DNA from: Io17-Chloro-G2 sp034420695
GTDB taxonomy: Bacteria > Chloroflexota > Dehalococcoidia > Lucifugimonadales > UBA3495
Length of the DNA stretch: 64,000 nt
Reading direction: 5' to 3'
Assembly: GCA_034420695.1 (NCBI GenBank)
Contig: DAOULB010000006.1
Coordinates: 1 to 64,000, forward strand
This document shows, in pieces, positions 1-7,682 of this stretch; the stretch's first letter is position 1; every line of letters begins with the position of its first letter. The translations under genes and the position numbers were made by a program. The notes under the pieces are model-generated. The model saw nothing but the letters and a program-made list of their open reading frames with translations, had not been told where the DNA came from and made no database searches.

Positions 1-1169
1 GGGTTGGAGGTGTTGGCCACCCGGTCGGCCACGAAGTTGATCCGGGCCAGCAGGGAGCCGCTGTTAATCCACTCCTGCCCGGTGTACCAGCCCTCAACGC
101 TGGGCGGGTCCAGGATAGCCTGACCCATGTACCCGGGTTGCAGTCCTATGTCCCTGATGCCGGGTTGGGGGAACTTCCAGGCTCCCACCAGCCGGAGTGT
201 GCCGGCCACAACCTCGGCCGGGCTCTTGACCTTGGAGAACCGGGCGTTCTTGAAGAAATCGGAGTTGAACATGGTGCGGAGCACCGCTTTCATCTCGTAT
301 CCCGACTCCTCGAAGGCGCTGACCATTGTCTCCAGGGCGTCCTCGTCGGGGGACGGCTCGATGGTCCAGGCAGGAACCTGGACGTCGTCGCCAACGAAGA
401 AGTTGTACAGGTGGCGGCAGATGAACCGGGAGGTGGCCGGCTGCTGCACCACGATGTCGATGATGTCTTCGCCGTCGAAGTTGCCGGTGTGGCCGAGGAA
501 AGTCTTCTCGGTCTCGTCGTGGTCCTCTTCCCGGTACTCGAAGCGCCAAGGATAGCGGCCGTAGGGCTGGCGCGGCAGCTTGGGCATGATGGTCCAGCCG
601 GTGAAGGCCCGGGAGGCCTCCCGCACGTCCACCTCGGTGTAGTTGCTGACCCCCATGGAGAAGAGCTCCAACAACTCCCGTCCCCAGTTCTCGTTGACTG
701 CGTCACGGTGGTTCTCGTTGTTGTCCAGCCAGAAAATCATGGCCGGGTTCCGGGAAAGGTCCAGCAGGATGTCCTTGTAGTTACCCAACCCGTTCTTGCG
801 GAAGAGGTCCAACTGCTCCAGCATCTGGTCGCAGTTGTCCAGCTTGGAGTTGCCGGTGGCAAAGACGTGGTGCCAGAACAGCGCCATCTTCTCTTCCAGC
901 GGGTTTTGAGTGTTGACCATCTGGTACATCCACCGGGAAGCTCCCAGCGTGGTGTTGCCACCGGGCAACAGGCTGCTGGGATGGTACCGGGTCATCATTG
1001 CCGAAGGACCTGCCTTCCCATCGGGCCGGGCCGGGGCAACATTCAGGAGATCCTCTACAGTGGCCTCGTAGCCCTGTGCCGCAAAGCGGTCCAAGTCCTC
1101 CCTGGACGCGCCGAAGCCTGCTCTACGCATGAGGTGAGCAATCAGGGCCAGATTTTCCTTGTTCGCCAT
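1..1169 (-). CDS. DUF1800 domain protein, C-terminal end cut by window edge
   Basis: The reverse strand reads open from ATG at 1169 to the window edge (389 codons visible, no stop reached), so the C-terminus is missing. The start follows a GGAGG ribosome site at 6-8 nt. The N-terminus LIAHLMRRAGFGAS and the later MALFWHHVFATGNSK, NENWGRELLELFSMG and GRYPWRFEYREEDHD segments are the usual DUF1800 pattern. DUF1800 proteins are commonly paired with DUF1501 proteins and exported; their biochemical role is not established, and no clear signal peptide is seen here. A strong promoter and two palindromes lie upstream. Family call is secure, function is not. Confidence 0.9.
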   Translation of the reverse strand, partial: MANKENLALIAHLMRRAGFGASREDLDRFAAQGYEATVEDLLNVAPARPDGKAGPSAMMTRYHPSSLLPGGNTTLGASRWMYQMVNTQNPLEEKMALFWHHVFATGNSKLDNCDQMLEQLDLFRKNGLGNYKDILLDLSRNPAMIFWLDNNENHRDAVNENWGRELLELFSMGVSNYTEVDVREASRAFTGWTIMPKLPRQPYGRYPWRFEYREEDHDETEKTFLGHTGNFDGEDIIDIVVQQPATSRFICRHLYNFFVGDDVQVPAWTIEPSPDEDALETMVSAFEESGYEMKAVLRTMFNSDFFKNARFSKVKSPAEVVAGTLRLVGAWKFPQPGIRDIGLQPGYMGQAILDPPSVEGWYTGQEWINSGSLLARINFVADRVANTSN

Positions 1170-1230
1170 TCGCCGCCTCCTTCAGGTTGAATGCGAAATG
1201 TGCGTGGGCCGGATAACCTCGAAGTAATCT

Positions 1231-1239
1231 TGATTATCA
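1231..1239. promoter_or_regulatory. palindromic operator-like site TGATTATCA at the transcription start
   Basis: TGATTATCA is palindromic around its central base and covers the predicted first transcribed bases of the DUF1800 mRNA. Its inverted partner TGATAATCA lies at 1311-1319. The 9-mer TGATAATCA equals the core of the classical Fur box, so a Fur-like metal regulator is one possibility. Confidence 0.4.
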
Positions 1240-1245
1240 GGCCCG

Positions 1246-1274
1246 ATGATATTCCAAGTGAGCGTGAGTGTCAA
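1246..1274 (-). promoter_or_regulatory. sigma70-type promoter of the DUF1800 gene
   Basis: On the reverse strand a perfect TTGACA (1274-1269) is followed after 17 bp by TATCAT (1251-1246). The expected transcription start is near 1239, giving a 70-nt leader to the ATG at 1169. Confidence 0.75.
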
Positions 1275-1310
1275 CGCTGAGGAGTCGATTTAACCTACGT
1301 CACTTGTACA

Positions 1311-1319
1311 TGATAATCA
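1311..1319. promoter_or_regulatory. palindromic operator-like site TGATAATCA upstream of the promoter
   Basis: This is the second copy of the palindromic 9-mer, about 80 bp from the first and upstream of the -35 box. With flanks it matches about 14 of 19 positions of the E. coli Fur consensus by eye. Two sites bracketing one promoter suggest a repressor able to bind at both. Confidence 0.4.
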
Positions 1320-1337
1320 ATATAAACAAGAATCTAT

Positions 1338-1695
1338 AACGCCGTCTTGGGTTGAAACTGAGAAGGGAGTGTCGTAGCTGAGCAAGGGACGGCAAGACAG
1401 CAGCAAGCACTCATTGGGGGACAAGAGGCACCGGAAGAGGCGAGGGCCAATAGGGTCAGTATTGAGGCCACCCGGTGGACCGCTTGGTCAGTACCGGACC
1501 GCTCGGCTGTAGTGGAACCTAACCCCTGGAAGCTGCCCGCCTCGGCCCGATATGGCTCGGGGCAATGTGGAGTCTGGAGACGGCAACGCAAAGTGGCAAC
1601 GCCAATGGGGTTTGTCAGCGGATTGAGATAGAGTCGGGCCAAAGGGTGGGCTCTAGCCGGCAGGCAAAGGAAGCAGTCAGTGTGAAGACGGCGTC
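1338..1695. mobile_element. MITE-like non-coding element, 358 bp
   Basis: The ends ACGCCGTCTT (1339-1348) and AAGACGGCGT (1685-1694) are an exact 10-bp inverted repeat; with one more mismatched base on each side they are bounded by the 5-bp direct repeat TCTAT (1333-1337 and 1696-1700), as expected for a target duplication. The interior has no convincing gene; the open frames in it have no recognisable product. The right end lies 10 bp beyond the stop codon of the HEPN gene. The parent transposon cannot be named from this window. Confidence 0.5.
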
Positions 1696-1710
1696 TCTAT
1701 CAGGGACTCC

Positions 1711-2097
1711 TTAATTTGTTCTGGTAGTTCTGGCTTCGAGCACCAACCTGACCAGTTCTTCTATGTCGGGTAGGTAGGTGTCTAAATGTTCCCGTTCCAT
1801 CCAGTCGTTGTAGAAGTTGGCGTGGCAAGATTCTGCGATTCCGAACGCCATCCGGATAGAAGGGTTGCTTTGCTGAGCCGCCAATTCGATCACGGCGCGT
1901 CGGCGGTGCTGGTACTTGGCGTGAGGCAGGTTTCGACTGGCGCAGTAGGCCTTGATGGCTTGGCTGGCGGCGCCCCAAAGTTTTTCCGACCCCTGCACCA
2001 AGTCCCCGGCGGCTATCTCACGCTTGGCATTTTCCAAGAACTGCTGCGCCAAGCGGGCATGCTTTTCGGTTTGCGGTTCATTGGTCTGTGTTGTCAT
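1711..2097 (-). CDS. HEPN/PaREP1-like small protein
   Basis: This 128-residue, largely helical protein has a central GSEKLWGAASQAIKAYC segment, then a RRR basic patch and SCHANFYNDWMERE near the C-terminus, a layout like PaREP1/HEPN-fold proteins. HEPN proteins often pair with nucleotidyltransferases or act as RNases, but no clear RxxxxH catalytic motif is seen, so the role is unknown. A relative with the same GEMLWGSVSQAVHAV and HNNFY pattern lies at 45317. ATG at 2097 is chosen because a promoter places the transcription start exactly on it. A MITE-like element follows the stop codon. Confidence 0.65.
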   Translation of the reverse strand: MTTQTNEPQTEKHARLAQQFLENAKREIAAGDLVQGSEKLWGAASQAIKAYCASRNLPHAKYQHRRRAVIELAAQQSNPSIRMAFGIAESCHANFYNDWMEREHLDTYLPDIEELVRLVLEARTTRTN

Positions 2098-2103
2098 ATC
2101 CGC

Positions 2104-2132
2104 ATTATACGCCATGCCTGAGGTCATGTGAC
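2104..2132 (-). promoter_or_regulatory. promoter giving a predicted leaderless HEPN mRNA
   Basis: On the reverse strand a consensus TATAAT (2109-2104) has GTCACA 17 bp upstream (2132-2127). The expected transcription start is base 2097, the A of the ATG. No Shine-Dalgarno sequence precedes the codon. Confidence 0.6.
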
Positions 2133-2137
2133 TTAAG

Positions 2138-2166
2138 CCGACAACAAGCCGTTGATGGAGTATAAT
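2138..2166 (+). promoter_or_regulatory. promoter for the 2205 gene
   Basis: CCGACA (2138-2143), a 17-bp spacer and TATAAT (2161-2166) form a sigma70-type promoter. It faces away from the HEPN promoter, and the -35 regions are only 5 bp apart. The start is expected near 2173. Confidence 0.6.
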
Positions 2167-2204
2167 CAGCCGGACAGTTTTCCGTACGAGATTGGGAACG
2201 GGTA

Positions 2205-2984
2205 ATGAGCAGATTTATTGACCGGTTGGACAGAATCACACAGGGTGGAACCAGCGGCATGGGGTTCGGCTCGGTGCGGTCGGAAAAGACGCCCGGGCTT
2301 GCGGTGGTTGGACGCGTGTCAGAGAACCATGCGGAGGGCTTGGCGGCCGTAGCCGAACAGGAACTGGACGCCGCCTTGCTGGCGGGGCTGGAAAGTCCCG
2401 AGGCGCTCAAAGGGCTGGAGAAATCGTTGCCCTCGCTGCCTTGGGGGATCTACACCCCTTCGCTGAGTGAGGAGGACTCCCAAGCCTACATAGAGCAAGG
2501 CTGCGACATGCTGGCCTTTTTGCTGGCCGGTACTTCGGCGGCTGCGGTGGCTTCGGAAGATATTGCGAAGATTCTTTACACCGAAGCAGGCTTGGAAGAC
2601 CGAGACCTACGGGCCATCGCCTCTTTGCCGCTGGACGTGTTCGTCCTGCGTGTGCCGGGCCTGGGGGACACTTGGCGTTTGGAAGACTTGGCTTCGGTGG
2701 CCATGGTAGGGCGCCGGACTGACAAGTACGTCCTGGTGGAGGTCTCCAAGGCGCCCACGGCCAAGGACTTGGAAGCGCTGCGGAACGTGGGAGTGAATGG
2801 CTTGGTCGTCGACATGGCGGCAATGGGCGTGGAGGCTGCGGCAGAGCTGAAGACGGCCTGCTTGAACATGCCCCGCCCCCGGCCGGAGCGCCGGGGCGTA
2901 ACACCCATCATCCCGTCTTCCGTGTTCCCCTCGGGCTCGGGGCCGGCCCCGGAGCCCGAACCGGATGACGATGACGACGAGTGA
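2205..2984 (+). CDS. conserved-looking hypothetical protein, possible alpha/beta barrel
   Basis: This 259-residue soluble protein is not recognised. Alternating helix/strand segments such as DMLAFLLAGTSAAAV, LDVFVLRVPG, KYVLVEVSKAP and VNGLVVDMAAMGVEAA suggest a TIM-barrel-like alpha/beta domain. The C-terminus from about residue 225 is Pro/Arg-rich and ends in an acidic run of Asp and Glu. It has its own promoter (2138-2166) and GGGAACGGGT upstream of ATG, and is followed by the membrane protease gene, so a shared transcript is possible. No signal peptide is visible and no function is proposed. Confidence 0.75.
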   Translation: MSRFIDRLDRITQGGTSGMGFGSVRSEKTPGLAVVGRVSENHAEGLAAVAEQELDAALLAGLESPEALKGLEKSLPSLPWGIYTPSLSEEDSQAYIEQGCDMLAFLLAGTSAAAVASEDIAKILYTEAGLEDRDLRAIASLPLDVFVLRVPGLGDTWRLEDLASVAMVGRRTDKYVLVEVSKAPTAKDLEALRNVGVNGLVVDMAAMGVEAAAELKTACLNMPRPRPERRGVTPIIPSSVFPSGSGPAPEPEPDDDDDE

Positions 2985-3088
2985 GGAGTTGGCGGGTCCA
3001 AAAATCCTGTATGCCTGTCTTCTCGCAGCGGGGCCTCGGCTGACGCAGGCCATTTGTTCCTGATGCTTCAGCGGGACACCGGACGGCG

Positions 3089-3790
3089 ATGCTGCTGAGT
3101 TCGTACCAGTTGCTGTTTGACGACCCCGCAGGCTTCATCAGGCTTGCGGTGCTGGTGGTCGTCTCACTGGTGGTCGCAATCACCGTCCACGAGTTCAGCC
3201 ACGCCGCAGTCGCCACCGGCTTGGGGGACCACACCGCCCGCCGCCTGGGAAGGCTCAGCCTCAATCCGAAAAGACACTTGGACCCCGCGGGCACTGCAAT
3301 GATTCTGGTGGCCGGCTTCGGCTGGGGCAAGCCGGTGCCGGTGAACCATAGGAATCTCCTACACGCCCACGCTGGCATGGGCTTGGTGGCTGCGGCTGGC
3401 CCCCTTTCCAACTTGGCGGTGGCTTTCCTGCTGGCCCTGCCGGTGAAGATTGGCTTGCTGGACTGGAGCAGCCCGTCGTTGGGGCGGGTGGCTTATGGAA
3501 CACCCGGGGGGATTTTGCAGGGCGTGGCCGACATCGTCGGCCTGATGATACTGATGAACGTTCTGCTGGCGGTGTTCAACCTGATCCCTCTTTCGCCATT
3601 AGACGGCTCAAGGGTGCTGGGGGGCCTGTTGCCACGGCAGTGGGCCGAGCCCTATGCCCGTTTGGAGAGGCTGGGCCCGGTGGTGCTGATTGGAGTAATC
3701 GTCATTGACTACGTATCAGGGTTGGGACTGCTGTGGAAGGTCATCGGGCCGCCGGTGGTGTTTCTAACCAAGCTGGCAATAGGGTATTAG
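3089..3790 (+). CDS. site-2 protease family membrane metalloprotease (M50)
   Basis: This 233-residue protein is hydrophobic with about five membrane segments. It carries the zinc-binding HEFSH motif (His34, Glu35, His38) in the first helix and NLIPLSPLDGSR (about 164-175), whose Asp172 is the expected third zinc ligand. It lacks PDZ domains, so it belongs to the short bacterial S2P group rather than RseP; a full RseP is encoded at 19807-21405. S2P enzymes cut substrates inside the membrane. The substrate here is unknown. HLDPAGT and AAGPLSNLAVA segments are also typical of this group. Confidence 0.9.
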   Translation: MLLSSYQLLFDDPAGFIRLAVLVVVSLVVAITVHEFSHAAVATGLGDHTARRLGRLSLNPKRHLDPAGTAMILVAGFGWGKPVPVNHRNLLHAHAGMGLVAAAGPLSNLAVAFLLALPVKIGLLDWSSPSLGRVAYGTPGGILQGVADIVGLMILMNVLLAVFNLIPLSPLDGSRVLGGLLPRQWAEPYARLERLGPVVLIGVIVIDYVSGLGLLWKVIGPPVVFLTKLAIGY

Positions 3791-3856
3791 GGATGCCGGA
3801 AATTGGAACAGGCCCGGTCTCCTGCAAACACCCCGTGGAGGACGAGCGGCCCTCTG

Positions 3857-4309
3857 ATGGTTGAAGACGACCGCCTTGGGCAAGAACCGGAATACTTGGA
3901 TGTGGTCCTTCCGGAAGAAGGTATCGTCGACCTGACCGACCAGCTCACCGGCTACATGACGGAAATTGAGCTTGGCGGTCTTCCCGACATTATCGGCCAG
4001 GTCTTGGACGATTTTCTGGATCAGTGCGGCAGCATGCCGGAGGACCTGAACGACGAAGCGGCATTCGAAACGATTACCCGCAACCAACTGTCGGTGACCC
4101 TTGCCTACCAACTGGGGCGGCTGGAAGGGCGTTCGCCCCAAGTGGTGCGGCTGATGATAGAGCAGGCGGTGAGGAAGTGGGGCGGGCGCCCGGTGGGTGA
4201 GTCGGACCAAATCTCTGGTCCGGACTTGGCCAACCCCAAGGAGCTGGTGTATCCCCGTCTGCGGCGGCTGCAGTACCCCGAGCAGATGGAGGAGGAACAG
4301 GACGGATGA
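3857..4309 (+). CDS. hypothetical acidic protein upstream of the amidohydrolase
   Basis: This 150-residue soluble acidic protein has no recognised domain. ATG at 3857 (MVEDDRLGQEPEYLDV) is preferred over an in-frame TTG at 3803 because GGAGG lies about 16 nt upstream and the earlier N-terminus is Pro/Arg-rich without SD support. The stop codon overlaps the start of the amidohydrolase (ATGA, 4306-4309), so the two are probably translationally coupled. A helical middle part (LPDIIGQVLDDFLDQCG, then SVTLAYQLGRLEG) is visible. Function unknown. Confidence 0.65.
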   Translation: MVEDDRLGQEPEYLDVVLPEEGIVDLTDQLTGYMTEIELGGLPDIIGQVLDDFLDQCGSMPEDLNDEAAFETITRNQLSVTLAYQLGRLEGRSPQVVRLMIEQAVRKWGGRPVGESDQISGPDLANPKELVYPRLRRLQYPEQMEEEQDG

Positions 4310-5487
4310 CTGTTTCGACAGAGACCTACGACTTGTTGCTGGCCGGAGGCACGCTGTTGGACCCGGCCCAGGGAATCCACTCCAGGCAGGACGTGGCCTT
4401 CAAGGACGGCTTGGTAGCAGATGTCTCCCCCAGCATCGACTCGGCCAAGGCGGCGGCAGTGGTTGACGTTGCCGGAAAGCTGGTCACACCGGGGCTCATC
4501 GACCTGCACGGCCACTTCTACCACGGGGGCAACGGCAGTTCGGTGCATGCCGACCAAGCCTGCCTGTCCTCTGGAACCACCACCGGGGTGGATGCGGGCA
4601 GCGCCGGTTTCCTGAACTATTCCGCCATGCGAGACTACGTATTTCCCGCCCACCGCACCCGTCTGCTGGCGTTCCTGCACATAGGCGCCGGAGGTCTGAC
4701 GCTGAACCGGGTACTGGGGGGCGGGTTGCACGACCTGCGGGTAATCGATGTTGACCAGACCGCTGACGCCATAAAGGCCAACCCCGGTCTGCTGTTCGGC
4801 GTCAAGGTGAGGATGCACGTGAATGCCGTGGCGGCTTGGGACGCCCACGAGGCCATGAAGAAAGCCCGCGCCGCGGCGGACCAGGCCAACGCCAAGCTGA
4901 TGGTCCACGTCAGCGGCACCCCCATTCCATTACCGGACATCCTGGAGTTCTTGGGACCTGGGGACATCTGCACCCACGCTTACAACGGCAACCACGAATC
5001 CATTCTGGACGCTAACAGCAAGGTGAGGTCCCAAGTCAGGGCGGCGGCGGATCGGGGAGTCGTTATGGACGTGGCCCACGCCGGGGTCCACTGCGACGTT
5101 CAGGTAGTGAAGGCAGCCTTGGAACAGGGCCTTCCACCCACCACCATCAGCACGGATATCCACATAGCTCCCCCGGAACGCACCGTTTATTTGATGAACG
5201 ACCTGATGAGCCAGTTCCATGCCTTGGGCATGTCGCTGGAAGAAACGGTGTCAGCCAGCACTGCCAAACCTGCCGAGGTATTGGGGCTGCAGGAAAACAT
5301 AGGCTCGCTCCGGCCGGGCATGTCCGGCGATGCCGCTGTGTTCGACATGAGAGAGGGCAGGTTTGTGTGGCACGACATGGCCCGCAACAACGTAGAGGGC
5401 AAGGTGCGCTTTGACACCTACCTCACGGTGAGGGACGGCCAAGTGGTCTGGAGAGAAGGTCGTCTGTTGCAGATGGGAGAATGCTGA
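4306..5487 (+). CDS. amidohydrolase/deacetylase family metallohydrolase
   Basis: This 393-residue enzyme belongs to the dihydroorotase-like amidohydrolase superfamily, nearest the 'amidohydrolase/deacetylase' group. The metal-binding pattern is complete: HGH (His68, His70), a likely bridging Lys167 (GVKVRM), His201 (MVHVSG), His224 (CTHAYNG) and Asp284 (STDIH). The C-terminal IGSLRPGMSGDAAVFD motif is typical of the superfamily. Such enzymes hydrolyse cyclic amides or N-acyl amino compounds; the actual substrate cannot be read from the sequence. Its start overlaps the previous stop by 4 bp, showing a two-gene unit. Confidence 0.88.
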   Translation: MTVSTETYDLLLAGGTLLDPAQGIHSRQDVAFKDGLVADVSPSIDSAKAAAVVDVAGKLVTPGLIDLHGHFYHGGNGSSVHADQACLSSGTTTGVDAGSAGFLNYSAMRDYVFPAHRTRLLAFLHIGAGGLTLNRVLGGGLHDLRVIDVDQTADAIKANPGLLFGVKVRMHVNAVAAWDAHEAMKKARAAADQANAKLMVHVSGTPIPLPDILEFLGPGDICTHAYNGNHESILDANSKVRSQVRAAADRGVVMDVAHAGVHCDVQVVKAALEQGLPPTTISTDIHIAPPERTVYLMNDLMSQFHALGMSLEETVSASTAKPAEVLGLQENIGSLRPGMSGDAAVFDMREGRFVWHDMARNNVEGKVRFDTYLTVRDGQVVWREGRLLQMGEC

Positions 5488-5922
5488 GGCAGGCAGGGAA
5501 CCGCTGCGGTCACCTGTGCCGCCGGTTCCCCGTTTAGCAGGAACCGGAACTCCCTCGGCTTCCCGACGGGGAACAGACCCCTGTCCGCAGCCACCATCGT
5601 CATGGGCGCCACCAATTAGGGATATAGCTTGCCTCGGGGCGATCCTTCCAGCTTCAATCCCACTGAAACTTGGTTCCCGTCCACGGCGAGGGCCACCACC
5701 GATGGCGGGTGGCCTTGCGGGGGCCGCCACAAGCAGCAGGCCGCCAGCAGGATGGAACGCAGGATGGACACGGGATAAGTCAACCCGTCCCAGGCTTGTG
5801 GACGCGCCCTTGGCCCGCCGCCGTAGAAGTCCAAGTCCAAGTGAAGACCCCCTGTCCAACACTGGCCGTGGGCCGCACTCCCAGCCCTTGTAAATCACCA
5901 GAGGGAATGTCAAACTGAAAAA
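5488..5922. other. 435-bp gap without a supported gene
   Basis: No open frame here looks convincingly coding. A reverse-strand frame at 5616-5840 encodes 74 residues with a hydrophobic middle (VSILRSILLAACCL), and the same strand continues after its stop with another 65-residue frame (5418-5615). They could be remnants of a decayed secreted protein, but no family is recognised. The final 20 bp before the PAC2 start are A-rich and have no good Shine-Dalgarno sequence. Confidence 0.4.
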
Positions 5923-6819
5923 ATGCGCTTGGGAGATTTCGAAGTCACTGAGCCGCTTCCTGAACTCAAGAACCCCCATGTGCTGGCGGTGCTGAAGCCC
6001 TGGATTGACGTTGGCAGCGTGGGGAGTCTTGGTCTGGCCAGGATAGAGAGGCACCTGAGGGCCGTGGAGTTGGGCCGGCTGGCGCGTCCCGGCCGCTTCT
6101 ACGATTTCACCCGCTACCGCCCCAGGACCTTCCGTAACCGGGGTGTGCGTGAATATTCCATTCCGAACACTATCGTGCGTTATGGGATCCGTGAAGAAGG
6201 TCCCGACTTGGTGCTCTTGCACCTGATGGAGCCCCACTGTTACGGCGAGGAATACATCGAGTCGGTGCTGGAGGTCCTGAAGACACTGAATGTGGCCAGG
6301 TACTCTTTGGTGGGCGGAATGTACGACATGGTGCCCCATACCCGGCCCCTGCTGGTGACCGGAGGAACCCAGAATCCGGACAACCAGGAAGAGTACCGGA
6401 TGGTCCGCGCCAAGCCCAGCAATTACGAGGGCCCCACCTCCATCACCTACTTGATTACACAGGAAGCGGAGAAGTTGGGGATAGACACACGCACCTACGT
6501 GGTGCACCTGCCGCAATACTTTCAGGTGGAAGAGGACTTCACCGGGGTCGCACGGCTGATGGAGATTCTGTGCCAGCTTTATCATCTTCCCAGCCGGTTG
6601 ATGGACCGGCAGAGGGGCACACAGCAGTACGAGGCCCTGCAGGACATTGTCAAGGATACAACCGAAGTCTCTTCGCTCCTGAACCGGCTGGAAGAAAGGT
6701 ACGACAGGGAGCAGATGGAAGAAGGCGAAGAAGGAGCCTCTCCCATGCCTTTATCCCCGGATATAGAATCTTTCCTCAGGGAGTTGAACGAAGGAGCAGG
6801 AACCGAGGACGACTGCTAG
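5923..6819 (+). CDS. PAC2 family protein (proteasome assembly chaperone-like)
   Basis: The 298-residue product resembles the PAC2/DUF75 family found in archaea, actinobacteria and Chloroflexota. Recognisable parts are the N-terminal ELKNPHVLAVLKPWIDVGSV, LVLLHLMEPH, the glycine-rich LVGGMYDMVPHTRP and the later SITYLITQEAEKLGIDT followed by YVVHLPQYFQ. In eukaryotes PAC2 helps assemble proteasomes; in bacteria the role is uncertain. The C-terminal 60 residues are acidic and probably helical (LNRLEERYDREQMEEGEE). It precedes infC by about 90 bp on the same strand but the link looks incidental. Confidence 0.82.
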   Translation: MRLGDFEVTEPLPELKNPHVLAVLKPWIDVGSVGSLGLARIERHLRAVELGRLARPGRFYDFTRYRPRTFRNRGVREYSIPNTIVRYGIREEGPDLVLLHLMEPHCYGEEYIESVLEVLKTLNVARYSLVGGMYDMVPHTRPLLVTGGTQNPDNQEEYRMVRAKPSNYEGPTSITYLITQEAEKLGIDTRTYVVHLPQYFQVEEDFTGVARLMEILCQLYHLPSRLMDRQRGTQQYEALQDIVKDTTEVSSLLNRLEERYDREQMEEGEEGASPMPLSPDIESFLRELNEGAGTEDDC

Positions 6820-6907
6820 CCGGATTGACCCGCTGGGAGCCTTGTGATAGAGTATCAAGACTTATTCACGCCTGAAAACCCCTTATTTTTGGCGGAGGTG
6901 GCATAGT

Positions 6908-7471
6908 ATAGCTAGGCAGTATCGGGTAAACGAGCGGATTAACTCTCCCCAAGTTCGAGTTATTGGCGAAAATGGAGAGCAGCTTGGCGTAATGACGGTC
7001 GCTGATGCTCTTCGCGCCGCGAGAGCCGCCGACGTGGACCTGGTAGAGGTGGCGCCGAACTCCGACCCTCCGGTGTGCCGCCTGCTTGACTATGGAAAGC
7101 TTCGGTACCTCTCTTCCAAGAAGGATAGGGAGTCCAAGAAAGGGCAGAAGAGCACGGAACTGCGGGAGGTCCGCTTCAGGCCTAACATAGGGGCCCACGA
7201 CTTGGACGCCAAGACTCGCAAGGTTAAGGAACTGATTGAGGACGGCGCCAAGGTTAAGCTGACCGTACGGTTCCGCGGCCGTGAAGCCACCCACCAGCAG
7301 ATAGGGTTGTCGGTGCTCAAGCGGGTTGCCGACGACCTGAAGGAAATTGTGCGTTTGGAGAAGCCTCCAGCAATGGAAGGAAGGGCCCTTTCCATGATTC
7401 TGATCCCCAGCGGGCAGAAGGTGGAACGGACCGATAAACAGGTAGAAGAACTGACCGATGCCAAAGCTTAA
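6908..7471 (+). CDS. infC: translation initiation factor IF-3, probable ATA start
   Basis: IF-3 binds the 30S subunit and checks start-codon pairing. The conserved N-terminus RVNERINSPQVRVIGENGEQ begins upstream of the first ATG (6992), so that ATG cannot be the true start. The frame stays open, and the only codon suitably spaced from GGAGG (6894-6898) is ATA at 6908, 9 nt downstream. Non-standard AUU/AUA-type starts allow IF-3 to repress its own translation, as known for E. coli infC. The C-terminal domain (KVKLTVRFRGREATHQQIG) is complete; length is 187 residues. The last 14 nt overlap rpmI. Confidence 0.93.
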   Translation: MARQYRVNERINSPQVRVIGENGEQLGVMTVADALRAARAADVDLVEVAPNSDPPVCRLLDYGKLRYLSSKKDRESKKGQKSTELREVRFRPNIGAHDLDAKTRKVKELIEDGAKVKLTVRFRGREATHQQIGLSVLKRVADDLKEIVRLEKPPAMEGRALSMILIPSGQKVERTDKQVEELTDAKA

Positions 7472-7655
7472 GACCCACAAGGGCGCTAAGGCCCGAATAC
7501 ACGTCACCGGTTCGGGTAAGTTGATGCGCCGCAAACGTATGAGTAGCCACCTCAGGCGCAAAAAGCCCACTAAAGTGACCCGCAAGTATTCAGACAAATT
7601 GACAGTGGACCCAAAGGACGTCCGTCGGCTGAGCCGCCTTCTTCCTTACGGTTAG
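7458..7655 (+). CDS. rpmI: 50S ribosomal protein L35
   Basis: This 65-residue basic protein starts MPKLKTHKGAKARIHVTGSG and contains the RRKRMSSHLRRKKPTKVTRK core, both diagnostic of L35. It binds the large ribosomal subunit. The start lies inside the end of infC (14-nt overlap), so translation is coupled. Order infC-rpmI-rplT is the standard bacterial operon. Confidence 0.97.
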   Translation: MPKLKTHKGAKARIHVTGSGKLMRRKRMSSHLRRKKPTKVTRKYSDKLTVDPKDVRRLSRLLPYG

Positions 7656-7663
7656 AACCCGGT

Positions 7664-7682
7664 CCTGCGGTTAGAACGCAGG
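7664..7682 (+). promoter_or_regulatory. hairpin in the rpmI-rplT spacer
   Basis: CCTGCG (7664-7669) pairs perfectly with CGCAGG (7677-7682) around a 7-nt loop GTTAGAA. The word GGTTAGAAC occurs twice across the spacer. It lies 41 nt before the rplT start and could be a site for L20 autoregulation, which is known for this operon in other bacteria. Confidence 0.4.

Noticed and set aside
138..1190. 350-codon rightward open frame opposite the DUF1800 gene
   Set aside because: It is antisense to a clear DUF1800 frame; its sequence is Val/Leu/Gly-rich with no family match, typical of high-GC shadow frames.
5616..5840. 74-codon leftward frame with a hydrophobic centre
   Set aside because: No ribosome site, no family, and it lies alone in a gap; kept only as a possible remnant.
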